Of a stretch of 64,000 nt of DNA, positions 37,214-45,431 are shown piece by piece. A program made the position numbers and the translations under genes. This DNA is from Nonomuraea endophytica (GTDB lineage: Bacteria > Actinomycetota > Actinomycetes > Streptosporangiales > Streptosporangiaceae), in the NCBI RefSeq assembly GCF_014203235.1, contig NZ_JACHIN010000004.1, forward strand, positions 62,001-126,000, written 5' to 3'. The notes under the pieces were generated by a model that saw nothing but the letters and a program-made list of their open reading frames with translations, was not told the DNA's origin and made no database searches. Within the stretch, counting starts at the first letter, position 1; every line of letters starts with the position of its first letter.

Positions 37214-39352
37214 GTGGCAGAAAAGAATCCCGGCGGCCATGCGGGAGCCGCGGGCAGGGCACCCACGGCCGACAGTGCGGATGCCATACGCAATGTCGTG
37301 CTGGTCGGCCATTCAGGAGCGGGCAAGACGACCCTGGTCGAGCACTTGCTGGCGGCCACGGGCACCATCCAGCGCACCGGCCGGGTCGAGGACGGCAACA
37401 CGGTCACCGACTTCGACGAGGTCGAGGTACGCCAGCAACGTTCGGTGAACCTCGCACTGGCGCCCCTGGTCTACAACGACATCAAGATCAACCTTCTGGA
37501 CACCCCCGGATACGCCGACTTCGTCGGGGACCTGCGCGCCGGGTTGCGCGCCGCCGACGCGGCCTTGTTCGTGGTCTCGGCCTCCGAGGGCGTCGACGGC
37601 CTGACGCAGATGCTCTGGGAGGAGTGCGCCCAGGTCGGGATGCCGAGAGCGGTGGTCATCACCAAGATCGACCATCAGCGGGCCGACTTCGACGAGGTCC
37701 TGGCCACCTGTCAGGACGTCTTCGGCGACGGCGTGGCCCCCCTCTACCTGCCCGTCATCACCAACGGGCACGTCAACGGACTCATCGGGCTGCTGTCGCA
37801 GAAGTTCTTCAACTACGCCACCGGGAACCGCTCGGAGAAGGAACCGGGCCCGGAGTACGAGACACAGATCGCCGAGCACCGCGACTCGCTCATCGAGGGC
37901 ATCATCCAGGAGAGCGAAGACGAGTCGCTCATGGAGCGCTACCTCGAAGGCGAGCCGATCGACACCAAGGTCCTCATCGAGGACCTGGAGAAGGCGGTCG
38001 CCCGCGGCAGCTTCTACCCGGTCCTGTGCTCGGGGACCGGCGTCGGCGCCGTCGAGGTCCTGGAGATCATCACCCAGGGCTTCCCCGCGCCGGCCGAGCA
38101 CCCGATGCCCGAGATCACCACCCTCGACGGCAAGCAGGTCAGGGACATCACCTGCAACGCCGACGGCCCGCTGGTGGCCGAAGTGGTCAAAACCACCTCC
38201 GACCCCTACGTGGGCCGCATCAGCCTCGTCCGCGTCTTCTCCGGCACCCTGCGCCCGGACATGACCGTCCACGTCTCCGGCCACGGCCTGGCCGAGCGCG
38301 GGCACGAGGACCACGACGTCGACGAGCGCATCGGCACGCTCACCTCACCGCTGGGCAAACAGCAGCGCGGCGTGGCCAAGGGCGTCGCGGGAGACATCGT
38401 CGCGGTCGCCAAGCTGTCGCGCGCCGAGACCGGCGACACGCTCTCCGACGTCGACAACCCGCTGCTCATGACGTCCTGGACGATGCCCGACCCGCTGCTG
38501 CCCGTCGCCATCCAGGCCAAGTCCAAGGCCGACGAGGACAAGCTCTCGCAGGCGCTGGGCCGCCTGGTCGCCGAGGACCCGACGCTGAGACTGGAGAACA
38601 ACGCCGAGACCCGCCAGCTCGTCCTGTGGTGCATGGGAGAGGCCCACACCGACGTGCTGCTCGACCGCCTCGCCAAGCGGCACGGCGTCGAGGTCGAACG
38701 GATAGAACTACGCGTGCCGCTGCGCGAGACCTTCGGCGGCGAGTGCAAGGCCATGGGCCGCAACGTCAAGCAGACCGGCGGCCACGGCCAGTACGCCATC
38801 TGCCACCTGCAGGTCGAGCCCCTGCCCTCCGGCGGGGGTTTCGAGTTCGTGGACAAGATCGTGGGCGGCGTGGTGCCCAGGCAGTTCATCCCCTCCGTCG
38901 AGAAGGGCGTGCGGGCCCAGATGGAGCGGGGCGTCGTGGCCGGGTACCCGATGGTCGACGTCCGCGTCACCCTCTACGACGGCAAGGCGCACTCGGTCGA
39001 CTCCTCCGACATGGCCTTCCAGATCGCCGGGCAGCTGGCGCTCAAGGAGGCCGCGACGAAGGTGCCGACCCTCCTGCTCGAACCCGTCGACGAGCTCGCG
39101 GTCCTGGTGGCCGACGACTACGTCGGCTCCGTCATGTCCGATCTGTCGTCGCGGCGCGGCAGAGTGCTCGGCACCGAACCCGTGGGCACCGGCCGCACCC
39201 TGGTCAAGGCGGAGGTTCCCGAACTCGAACTCGTCCGCTACGCCATCGACCTGCGGTCGATGTCCCATGGCACCGGCATGTTCACGCGCACCTTCCTGCG
39301 CTATGAGCCGCTGCCGTCGCACCTGGCGGGCAAACTGGCCGCCGCCGAGTGA
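37214..39352 (+). CDS. Elongation factor G-like protein (EF-G2)
   Basis: Translational-GTPase paralogue of 712 residues. It has G1 GHSGAGKTT, G3 DTPGYADF and G4 TKID (in place of NKMD), then domains II to V in the EF-G order, ending in domain IV/V stretches such as VVPRQFIPSVEKGVRAQMERG and SHGTGMFTRTF. The switch I region RQQRSVNLALAPL departs from canonical EF-G. Such EF-G2 proteins occur beside a true EF-G in mycobacteria and relatives; their role is unclear. The start is GTG 37214, with GGGAGG 4 nt upstream. Confidence 0.93.
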   Translation: MAEKNPGGHAGAAGRAPTADSADAIRNVVLVGHSGAGKTTLVEHLLAATGTIQRTGRVEDGNTVTDFDEVEVRQQRSVNLALAPLVYNDIKINLLDTPGYADFVGDLRAGLRAADAALFVVSASEGVDGLTQMLWEECAQVGMPRAVVITKIDHQRADFDEVLATCQDVFGDGVAPLYLPVITNGHVNGLIGLLSQKFFNYATGNRSEKEPGPEYETQIAEHRDSLIEGIIQESEDESLMERYLEGEPIDTKVLIEDLEKAVARGSFYPVLCSGTGVGAVEVLEIITQGFPAPAEHPMPEITTLDGKQVRDITCNADGPLVAEVVKTTSDPYVGRISLVRVFSGTLRPDMTVHVSGHGLAERGHEDHDVDERIGTLTSPLGKQQRGVAKGVAGDIVAVAKLSRAETGDTLSDVDNPLLMTSWTMPDPLLPVAIQAKSKADEDKLSQALGRLVAEDPTLRLENNAETRQLVLWCMGEAHTDVLLDRLAKRHGVEVERIELRVPLRETFGGECKAMGRNVKQTGGHGQYAICHLQVEPLPSGGGFEFVDKIVGGVVPRQFIPSVEKGVRAQMERGVVAGYPMVDVRVTLYDGKAHSVDSSDMAFQIAGQLALKEAATKVPTLLLEPVDELAVLVADDYVGSVMSDLSSRRGRVLGTEPVGTGRTLVKAEVPELELVRYAIDLRSMSHGTGMFTRTFLRYEPLPSHLAGKLAAAE

Positions 39353-39364
39353 GGCTCGGTGTGT

Positions 39365-39414
39365 CTGTTGGTACGGCCGGCCGTACGTCACCTGCGGCAC
39401 GGCCGTACCAACAG
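39365..39414 (+). terminator. Large inverted repeat after EF-G2
   Basis: A 14-bp perfect stem, CTGTTGGTACGGCC (39365-39378) with GGCCGTACCAACAG (39401-39414), encloses a 22-nt loop. The loop start forms the extra palindrome GTACGGCCGGCCGTAC (39371-39386), so two alternative hairpins compete. It lies 12 bp past the EF-G2 stop and 73 bp before the next gene. No T-run follows, so attenuation or an operator role is also possible. Confidence 0.6.
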
Positions 39415-39487
39415 TCACACAATCATCACGAATCCATTTCGTTTTTTGGGCCAAAGCACGTCAGTGGCGATGCCAGACTGAGGAACC

Positions 39488-41050
39488 ATGCGAACCGGAC
39501 GACCTCTGTTTGCCGCCGTCACGATCGCCGTCGTCACCGCCGGCGCCGCCTACGCCCTTGGGCCGGGGACCGCGGAGAAGACCGCCAGTGGCGCGGCGAA
39601 GAAGGCCACCACGGCCGCCGCACCCGCCGATTGCACGCCTGACGCGCGCTATCCCAAGCGGCAGTTGCGGGGCGTCTGGATCGCCACCGTGCGCAACATC
39701 GACTGGCCCTCGCGCACCGGGCTGAGCCCGGACCGGCAGAAGGCCGAGTACGTGAAGATTCTCGACGCGGCGGCCAAGCGGCGGCTCAACGCGGTCTTCG
39801 TCCAGGTCCGCCCGGCTTCCGACGCGCTCTACAAGTCCTCGCTGGAGCCGTGGTCGCAATATCTGACCGGCACCGCGGGCAAGGACCCGGGCTGGGACCC
39901 GCTGCCGTTCCTCATCGACGAGGCGCGCAAGCGGGGCATGGAGTTCCACGCCTGGTTCAACCCCTACCGCGCCTCCTACGACGCCAACGCGGCCAAGCTT
40001 CCGGCCGGCCACCCGGCGCGCGTGCACCCCGACTGGATCGTCAAGTACGGCGACCGCCTCTACTACAACCCGGGCCTGCCCCAGGTGCGCGAGCACGTGA
40101 CCAGGGTCATCACCGACGTGGTCAAGCGCTACGACGTGGACGGGGTCCACTTCGACGACTACTTCTACCCGTATCCGGGCGAGGGCGGCACGTTCAACGA
40201 CAAGGCCGCCTTCGCGAAGTACCGTTCGGGCAAGAGCCTGGCCGACTGGCGGCGTGACAACGTCAACAAGCTCATCGCCCAGGTCGACAAGGCGGTGCAC
40301 GAGACCAGGTCGTCGGTGAAGTTCGGCATCAGCCCGTTCGGCATCTGGCGCAACAAGGCGCAGGACCCGACCGGCTCCGCCACTTCCGGCATGTCGGCCT
40401 ATGACTCGATTTATGCGGACGCGCGACACTGGATCAAGAACGGCACGGTCGACTACGTGATGCCGCAGCTCTACTGGCCGCGCGGGCTCAAGGTCGCCGA
40501 CTACAAGGCGCTGGCCCCCTGGTGGGCCAAGGAGGTCAAGGGCACCGGCGTCGACCTCTACATCGGCCAGGCCCTCTACCGCGTCGGCTCCAAGGACGAC
40601 AAGGCCTGGACCAGGCCCGGCGAGTTGTCGGCCCACCTCACGCTCAACCGCAAGCACCCCCAGATCGACGGCGACGTCTACTTCAGCGCCAAGCAGTTCC
40701 TGACCAACCCGCTGAAGGCCATCGACAAGGTCGCCGCCGACCACTACGCGCGCCCCGCCCTGCTGCCCCTCATCAAGGAGCGCGGCGGCGAGGCCCCGGC
40801 CAAGCCCGCCGGAGTCAAGGCGAGCGGCGGCACCCTGACCTGGACCGCCTCGCCCGGCGCCCGTGCCTACGCGGTCTACCGGGTCCCGGACAAGGGCGAG
40901 GCCTGCCAGGGCGCCGATGCCCGCAGCCTGGCCGCGGTCGTCACCGTCCCGTCCTTCGCGGCGGCGCGGCCGGGCACGTACCTGATCACCTCGCTGGACC
41001 GCCTGCACAACGAGTCCAAGCCGGTGAAGGTCACGGTCAACCCGGTCTGA
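39488..41050 (+). CDS. Secreted glycosyl hydrolase-like protein (GHL10/DUF187 family)
   Basis: Exported protein of 520 residues with a signal peptide (residues 1-25). The core is a TIM-barrel of the glycosyl hydrolase-like 10 family: RQLRGVWIATVRNIDWPS at its start, QVRPASDALYKS, EFHAWFNPYRAS, VDGVHFDDYFYPYP with the acidic pair expected at the active site, FGISPFGIWRN, and DYVMPQLYWPR. Family members are thought to cut cell-wall or exopolysaccharide glycans. A C-terminal fibronectin-like domain (residues about 435-520) follows. GAGGAA lies 2 nt before the ATG. Confidence 0.88.
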   Translation: MRTGRPLFAAVTIAVVTAGAAYALGPGTAEKTASGAAKKATTAAAPADCTPDARYPKRQLRGVWIATVRNIDWPSRTGLSPDRQKAEYVKILDAAAKRRLNAVFVQVRPASDALYKSSLEPWSQYLTGTAGKDPGWDPLPFLIDEARKRGMEFHAWFNPYRASYDANAAKLPAGHPARVHPDWIVKYGDRLYYNPGLPQVREHVTRVITDVVKRYDVDGVHFDDYFYPYPGEGGTFNDKAAFAKYRSGKSLADWRRDNVNKLIAQVDKAVHETRSSVKFGISPFGIWRNKAQDPTGSATSGMSAYDSIYADARHWIKNGTVDYVMPQLYWPRGLKVADYKALAPWWAKEVKGTGVDLYIGQALYRVGSKDDKAWTRPGELSAHLTLNRKHPQIDGDVYFSAKQFLTNPLKAIDKVAADHYARPALLPLIKERGGEAPAKPAGVKASGGTLTWTASPGARAYAVYRVPDKGEACQGADARSLAAVVTVPSFAAARPGTYLITSLDRLHNESKPVKVTVNPV

Positions 41051-41142
41051 CCTCCTCCCGGTCTCGCGGTGAGCCCGCGTGGTCCGGCGATGCGTGAGAC
41101 TATGTCGTGCCACACACGGGCTCGACCGCGGGAGGACATACG

Positions 41143-43218
41143 GTGAGGCGGGCGCTGGTCATCGTGACCATGCTGATGGGTCAGCTGCTGCTGGCGGGGG
41201 CGCTCGCCCCCGCGGGGCTGGCGGCCCCACCTCCCGCCGCGCGGGTGGCGCTGATCGGGATCCCCGGCCTGCACTGGAACGACATCACCCCGCAGGACAC
41301 CCCCAATCTGTTCAAGCTCTCCCAGAGCAGCGCTATCGGGTCGATGTCCGTGCGGACCGTGGGCAGCGTCACCTGTCCCTACGACGGCTGGCTGACCGTC
41401 TCGGCGGGCATCCGCTCCGCCTCCGGCGGTAGCTGCGGCGCCCCGCCCGTGCCCGAGCAGCGCGGCGCCGGCGCGGTCATCCCCGGCTTCCGCGCCCTCA
41501 TCGACGTCGGCGAGCAGAAGAACGCCGGCGCGCTGGGCGAGACGCTGAAGAAGGCCGGCGCCTCGACGATCGCGATCGGCCCCGGGGCCGCGCTGGCACT
41601 CGCCGACACCACCGGCGCGGTGCCCGTCTACCGCTCCTCGCCGCTGCAGGTGAAGACGGCCGACCTGCAGAGCGCCCAGCTCGTCGCCATGGACGTCGAC
41701 GACCTCATCCGCCCCTACCTGCCCGGCGGCCGCATCGCGCGGGTGCCCGACCTGCTCAGCGCCGAGGACCGCCGCAACGCCCTCCACCTGGCCGACGCCA
41801 AGGCCGAGGCGCTCCTGTCGATCCTCCCGCCCGGCACCACGGTGATGCTGGCGGGCATCTCCGACCACGGCAGCGTCCCGCACCTGCGGGCGGCCATGCT
41901 GAGCGAGCCGGGCGCGCAGGGCCGCTCGCTGGGCGCCGCCTCCACCCGGCGCGACGACATCTCGATCCTGCCCGACCTGACCACCACCGTGCTGACCAAG
42001 CTGGGCGTGGCCGTACCTGCGACGATCATCGGGCAGCTGTGGGAGACCGGCGCCACGGGCGCGACCCCGCGGCACATGGCCGACGCCGACGAGAGCGCCC
42101 AGACCATGCGCTCGGTCAAGGGCCCTTACTTCACGGTCCTGGCCGTGCTGCAGGTCCTGTTCTACGTGCTCGCCTTCCTCCTGCTGCGCCGCCGCAAGGG
42201 CCTTCCCTGGGTACGGCTGGCCGCGGTCGCCCTGGCCGCGCTCCCGGTCACCTCGTTCCTGGTCAACCTGCTGCCGTGGTCGTCGCACGTGGAGCTGTTC
42301 GGCGGGATGGCCGCCTTCTGGGCGGCGCTGACCGTGCTGGCGCTGGCCGGCCCGTGGCGCCGCCACCCGCTGGGCCCGCTGGCCGTCGTCGCCGGCGCCA
42401 CGACGCTGACGCTCGCCGGAGACCTGCTGACCGGCACGACACTGCAGCTCAACAGCTTCATGGGCTTCAGCGCCGAGCAGGGCGCCCGCTACTACGGCCT
42501 CGGCAACATCCCGTTCGCGCTGCTGGCCACCGGCACGCTGCTGACCACGACCGTGATCGCCCACCGCTTCCCCGGCAGGATCGGGGCCGCCGTCGTGGCG
42601 GTACTCGGCGCGTTCGCCATGGTGCTGGGCGGCTCGGGGCTCGGCAGTGACTTCGGCGGCGTCATCGCCTTCGTGCCCGGCATCGCGGTGACCGCCCTGC
42701 TCATCCTGGGCAAGCGGATCTCGGTGCTGAAGCTGGCGCTGTTCTGCGTGGCGGGCGGGCTGGCGGTCACGGCCTTCGCGGTCGCCAACTACCTGCGGCC
42801 GCCCAGCGAGCAGTCACACCTCGGGCGCTTCGTCGGCCAGGTGCTCAACGGCGAGGCCGTCGAGGTGGTCTGGCGCAAGTTCGAGGCGATGATCAGCACG
42901 CTCATCAACCCCAACCTGGTGCCGATCGTGCTGGCCGCGCTGGGATTCCTGATCTACGCGATCCTGCGCCCGGAGAAGGCGTCGGCGGGCGTGGTGCCCG
43001 CGGCCTTCACCTACTCGCCCGCGCTGAAGGCCGGGCTGATCGGAACGCTGGTGAGCGGCGTGGTGGGCATGCTGGTCAACGACTCGGGGGCGGCGATCCT
43101 GTCGATGGCGCTGGCCATGGCGATCCCGTTGCTGCTGTCGGTGGGCATCGCCGTACTGCCGGGGACCCGCGAGCCCGTGAAGGACCCCGACGAACACCTG
43201 GCCACCAGCAGCACCTGA
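41143..43218 (+). CDS. Membrane protein with an extracytoplasmic alkaline-phosphatase-superfamily-like domain
   Basis: Protein of 691 residues. A signal or anchor segment (ALVIVTMLMGQLLLAGALAPAGLA) is followed by a domain of about 290 residues that looks like the alkaline phosphatase/phosphodiesterase superfamily (VALIGIPGLHWNDITPQDTPNLFKL, VMLAGISDHGSVPHLRAAML, ILPDLTTTVLTKLGV). The C-terminal half has about 10-11 membrane helices. The metal ligands are not all obvious. Such proteins may modify surface polymers. GTG 41143 follows GGAGGAC by 5 nt; a start 36 bp upstream lacks a site. Confidence 0.75.
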   Translation: MRRALVIVTMLMGQLLLAGALAPAGLAAPPPAARVALIGIPGLHWNDITPQDTPNLFKLSQSSAIGSMSVRTVGSVTCPYDGWLTVSAGIRSASGGSCGAPPVPEQRGAGAVIPGFRALIDVGEQKNAGALGETLKKAGASTIAIGPGAALALADTTGAVPVYRSSPLQVKTADLQSAQLVAMDVDDLIRPYLPGGRIARVPDLLSAEDRRNALHLADAKAEALLSILPPGTTVMLAGISDHGSVPHLRAAMLSEPGAQGRSLGAASTRRDDISILPDLTTTVLTKLGVAVPATIIGQLWETGATGATPRHMADADESAQTMRSVKGPYFTVLAVLQVLFYVLAFLLLRRRKGLPWVRLAAVALAALPVTSFLVNLLPWSSHVELFGGMAAFWAALTVLALAGPWRRHPLGPLAVVAGATTLTLAGDLLTGTTLQLNSFMGFSAEQGARYYGLGNIPFALLATGTLLTTTVIAHRFPGRIGAAVVAVLGAFAMVLGGSGLGSDFGGVIAFVPGIAVTALLILGKRISVLKLALFCVAGGLAVTAFAVANYLRPPSEQSHLGRFVGQVLNGEAVEVVWRKFEAMISTLINPNLVPIVLAALGFLIYAILRPEKASAGVVPAAFTYSPALKAGLIGTLVSGVVGMLVNDSGAAILSMALAMAIPLLLSVGIAVLPGTREPVKDPDEHLATSST

Positions 43219-43226
43219 GGCCGGTT

Positions 43227-43772
43227 TCAGGCGTTCCAGGTGTCGGCGAGCAGTTCGCGGGTGTCGCGCAGCATCTGCGGCAGGACCTTGGTCTGCGCGA
43301 CGACGGGCATGAAGTTCGTGTCGCCGCCCCACCGGGGCACCACGTGCTGGTGCAGATGGGCGGCGATGCCGGCCCCCGCGACGTGGCCGAGGTTCATGCC
43401 GACGTTGAAGCCCTGGGCGCCGCTGGCCTTGCGCAGGGCGCGCAGCGAACGCTGGGTGAAGTCACCGAGCTCCGCCGTCTCGGTCACGTCGAGCTCGTCG
43501 TAGTCGGACACGTGCCGGAACGGCACCACCATCAGGTGACCGGAGTTGTAGGGGTAGAGGTTCAGCACCGCGTACACGACGGTGCCGCGGGCCACGATCA
43601 GGCCGTCCTCGTCGCTCATCTTGGGAATCTCGCAGAACGGGCAGCCGTCGCCCGGTCCGGAGCCGGACGGCTTGTTCTCGCCCTTGATGTAGGCCATGCG
43701 ATGGGGGGTCCACAGCCGCTGGAAGTTGTCGGGCTCCCCGGCCCCAGCCTGATCGTGCATAGGTAGCAGCAT
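43227..43772 (-). CDS. HIT-family diadenosine tetraphosphate phosphorylase-like protein
   Basis: Nucleotide-binding hydrolase/transferase of about 181 residues. The HIT triad HxHxH is present as AHLHQHVVPRWGGDTNFMP and a zinc-type CPFCEIP element lies near residue 45. The sequence pattern matches the actinobacterial Ap4A phosphorylase branch. It precedes pgsA in other actinomycetes; here EF-G2 and two surface-protein genes lie between. Starts at 43772 or 43760 are both possible; neither has a strong ribosome site. Confidence 0.9.
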   Translation of the reverse strand: MLLPMHDQAGAGEPDNFQRLWTPHRMAYIKGENKPSGSGPGDGCPFCEIPKMSDEDGLIVARGTVVYAVLNLYPYNSGHLMVVPFRHVSDYDELDVTETAELGDFTQRSLRALRKASGAQGFNVGMNLGHVAGAGIAAHLHQHVVPRWGGDTNFMPVVAQTKVLPQMLRDTRELLADTWNA

Positions 43773-43823
43773 AGGCCCCCGGCTTACCGGACAACCGAGG
43801 CACATATCCGCCACAATCCCCCC

Positions 43824-44282
43824 ATGAGCGAAGTATTAGCGGAACAGACGGAACAGACGGAGCCCACTCCCTCCTCCTCCCCCGCCGTCGTGAAGGGCCG
43901 GATCAAGGTCGCCGACGAGGTCGTGGAAAAGGTCGCCGCCCTGGCCGCCCTGGAAGTCCCCGGAGTGGCCGACATGGGCGGCGACCTGGCCAGGGCCTTC
44001 GAGTCGGTACGCGACCGGATCGGCATCGGCTCGCGTCGCGGCAACCAGGGCGTCAGCGCCGAGATCCAGGACCGGCAGGTGGCGGTCAACCTGGTGATCG
44101 TCGTGGAGTACGGCCACGTGGTCATGGAGGTCGCCGCCGAGGTCAAGACCAACGTGGCCCGCACGGTCGGCCGCATGCTCGGCATGCGCGTCACCGAAGT
44201 CAACGTCACTGTCGACGACGTCCGCCTCCCCGGCGAGCCCCGCCCCGCCCCCGACCCGGACCCCGACACTTTTACCTCCTGA
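43824..44282 (+). CDS. Asp23/Gls24-family envelope stress protein
   Basis: Small protein of 152 residues with the Asp23/Gls24 domain (KGRIKVADEVVEKVAALAALEVPGVADM, NLVIVVEYGHVVMEVAAEVKTNVARTV, RVTEVNVTVDDVRL). Family proteins associate with the membrane and are tied to cell-envelope homeostasis. It has no membrane segment. It lies 51 bp from the start of the divergent HIT gene. No Shine-Dalgarno sequence precedes the ATG, so the transcript may be leaderless. Confidence 0.9.
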   Translation: MSEVLAEQTEQTEPTPSSSPAVVKGRIKVADEVVEKVAALAALEVPGVADMGGDLARAFESVRDRIGIGSRRGNQGVSAEIQDRQVAVNLVIVVEYGHVVMEVAAEVKTNVARTVGRMLGMRVTEVNVTVDDVRLPGEPRPAPDPDPDTFTS

Positions 44283-44584
44283 TCTTTCGCTTTGTTTCCG
44301 CCCCGCCCGCCCCGCCAAGCCGCCGTAAGTCCCTCTGTCCCGCCCATCCGTTACGGCAAGCCACCCTGGCGCCTCCCGCCGACCATGGCCGGGCTCTGCC
44401 GAACCACGCTCCTCCGGTGATGACGCCGCGCCGCCGTAACGCGGCACGGAACCCCCGGCCGTGGCGAGTCGTCACCCAGAACGTCGAACCCACCTGCGGG
44501 GTGGGCGGTCTCGGGTGGTGGGTCTTCGGTGGGCTGGATGCGCGGGGGTGCGCGGGGGTGGGGGTGGGCGTCTAAGGTGTGGGC
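44283..44584. other. Spacer between the Asp23 and deacetylase genes
   Basis: About 300 bp without a supported gene. The only clear structure is a small stem CCCACC/GGTGGG (44489-44505) with a 5-nt loop. The last 60 bp are G-rich (GCGGGGGTGCGCGGGGGTG) and include the ribosome-site region of the next gene. Confidence 0.5.
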
Positions 44585-45304
44585 ATGGTTGATCAGCTGG
44601 AGCCCATGCCCGAGGACTGGACCCGTGCGCTCGCGATCGTCGCCCACCCCGACGACCTCGAGTACGGGTGTGCGTCAGCCGTCGCCACCTGGACCGACGC
44701 CGGCCGTGAGGTCGCGTACGTGATCGTGTCCAGCGGCGAGGCGGGGATCGACTCGATCGAACCGGCCAAGTCGGGGCCGCTGCGCGAGCAGGAGGAGCGG
44801 GCCAGCGCGGCCGCGGTCGGGGTGTCCAGCGTGGAGTTCCTGGGCTACCAGGACGGGGTGATCGAGTACGGACTCCCGCTGCGCCGGGACATCGCGGCGG
44901 CGATCCGCCGGCATCGTCCGGAGCTGGTGATCACGCTCAACCCCGACGACACCTGGGGCGGCACGATCTGGAACACCCCCGACCACCGGGCCGTCGGCCG
45001 TGCGGTCCTGGACGCCGCCGGTGACGCCGGAAATCGATGGATTTTTCCGGACGCCGGTGAGCGCTGGGACGGCGTCCGCTGGGTCGCCATCAACGGCACC
45101 CCCGACGCCACCCACGCCGTCGACGTCACCACGGGCCTGGAGCGCGGCGTCGCCTCCCTCATGGAGCACCGCGCCTACATCGAAGCCCTGACCGACGAGG
45201 ACGTCGAGTCCTACGCCCGCTCGATCGTCGAACGCTTCCCCAAGGAAAGCGCCCCCCAGTTCGGCGACCGCCCCGCCGTCACCTTCCGCCTCTACCCCCG
45301 CTAA
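44585..45304 (+). CDS. PIG-L/LmbE-family zinc deacetylase
   Basis: Zinc-dependent N-acetylglucosaminide deacetylase-like enzyme of 239 residues. The zinc motif AHPDDLEYG (residues about 20-28) and the third ligand in NTPDHRAVG are present. The family includes MshB and Mca of mycothiol metabolism and antibiotic-pathway deacetylases; the exact substrate is not readable here. The start is set at ATG 44585; GTG 44579 and ATG 44606 are alternatives. It precedes a hexosaminidase gene on the opposite strand. Confidence 0.88.
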   Translation: MVDQLEPMPEDWTRALAIVAHPDDLEYGCASAVATWTDAGREVAYVIVSSGEAGIDSIEPAKSGPLREQEERASAAAVGVSSVEFLGYQDGVIEYGLPLRRDIAAAIRRHRPELVITLNPDDTWGGTIWNTPDHRAVGRAVLDAAGDAGNRWIFPDAGERWDGVRWVAINGTPDATHAVDVTTGLERGVASLMEHRAYIEALTDEDVESYARSIVERFPKESAPQFGDRPAVTFRLYPR

Positions 45305-45431
45305 CCACCACCCGGCCGCGCCCCCATTCCCACACACAACCTGCCGCAACCCACCCCCTGTCCAGATACACAACCGCCCGCGACCACCCGCCTGCCCACA
45401 CGCGGAACCGGCCGCGGAGAACCACCGGTCG

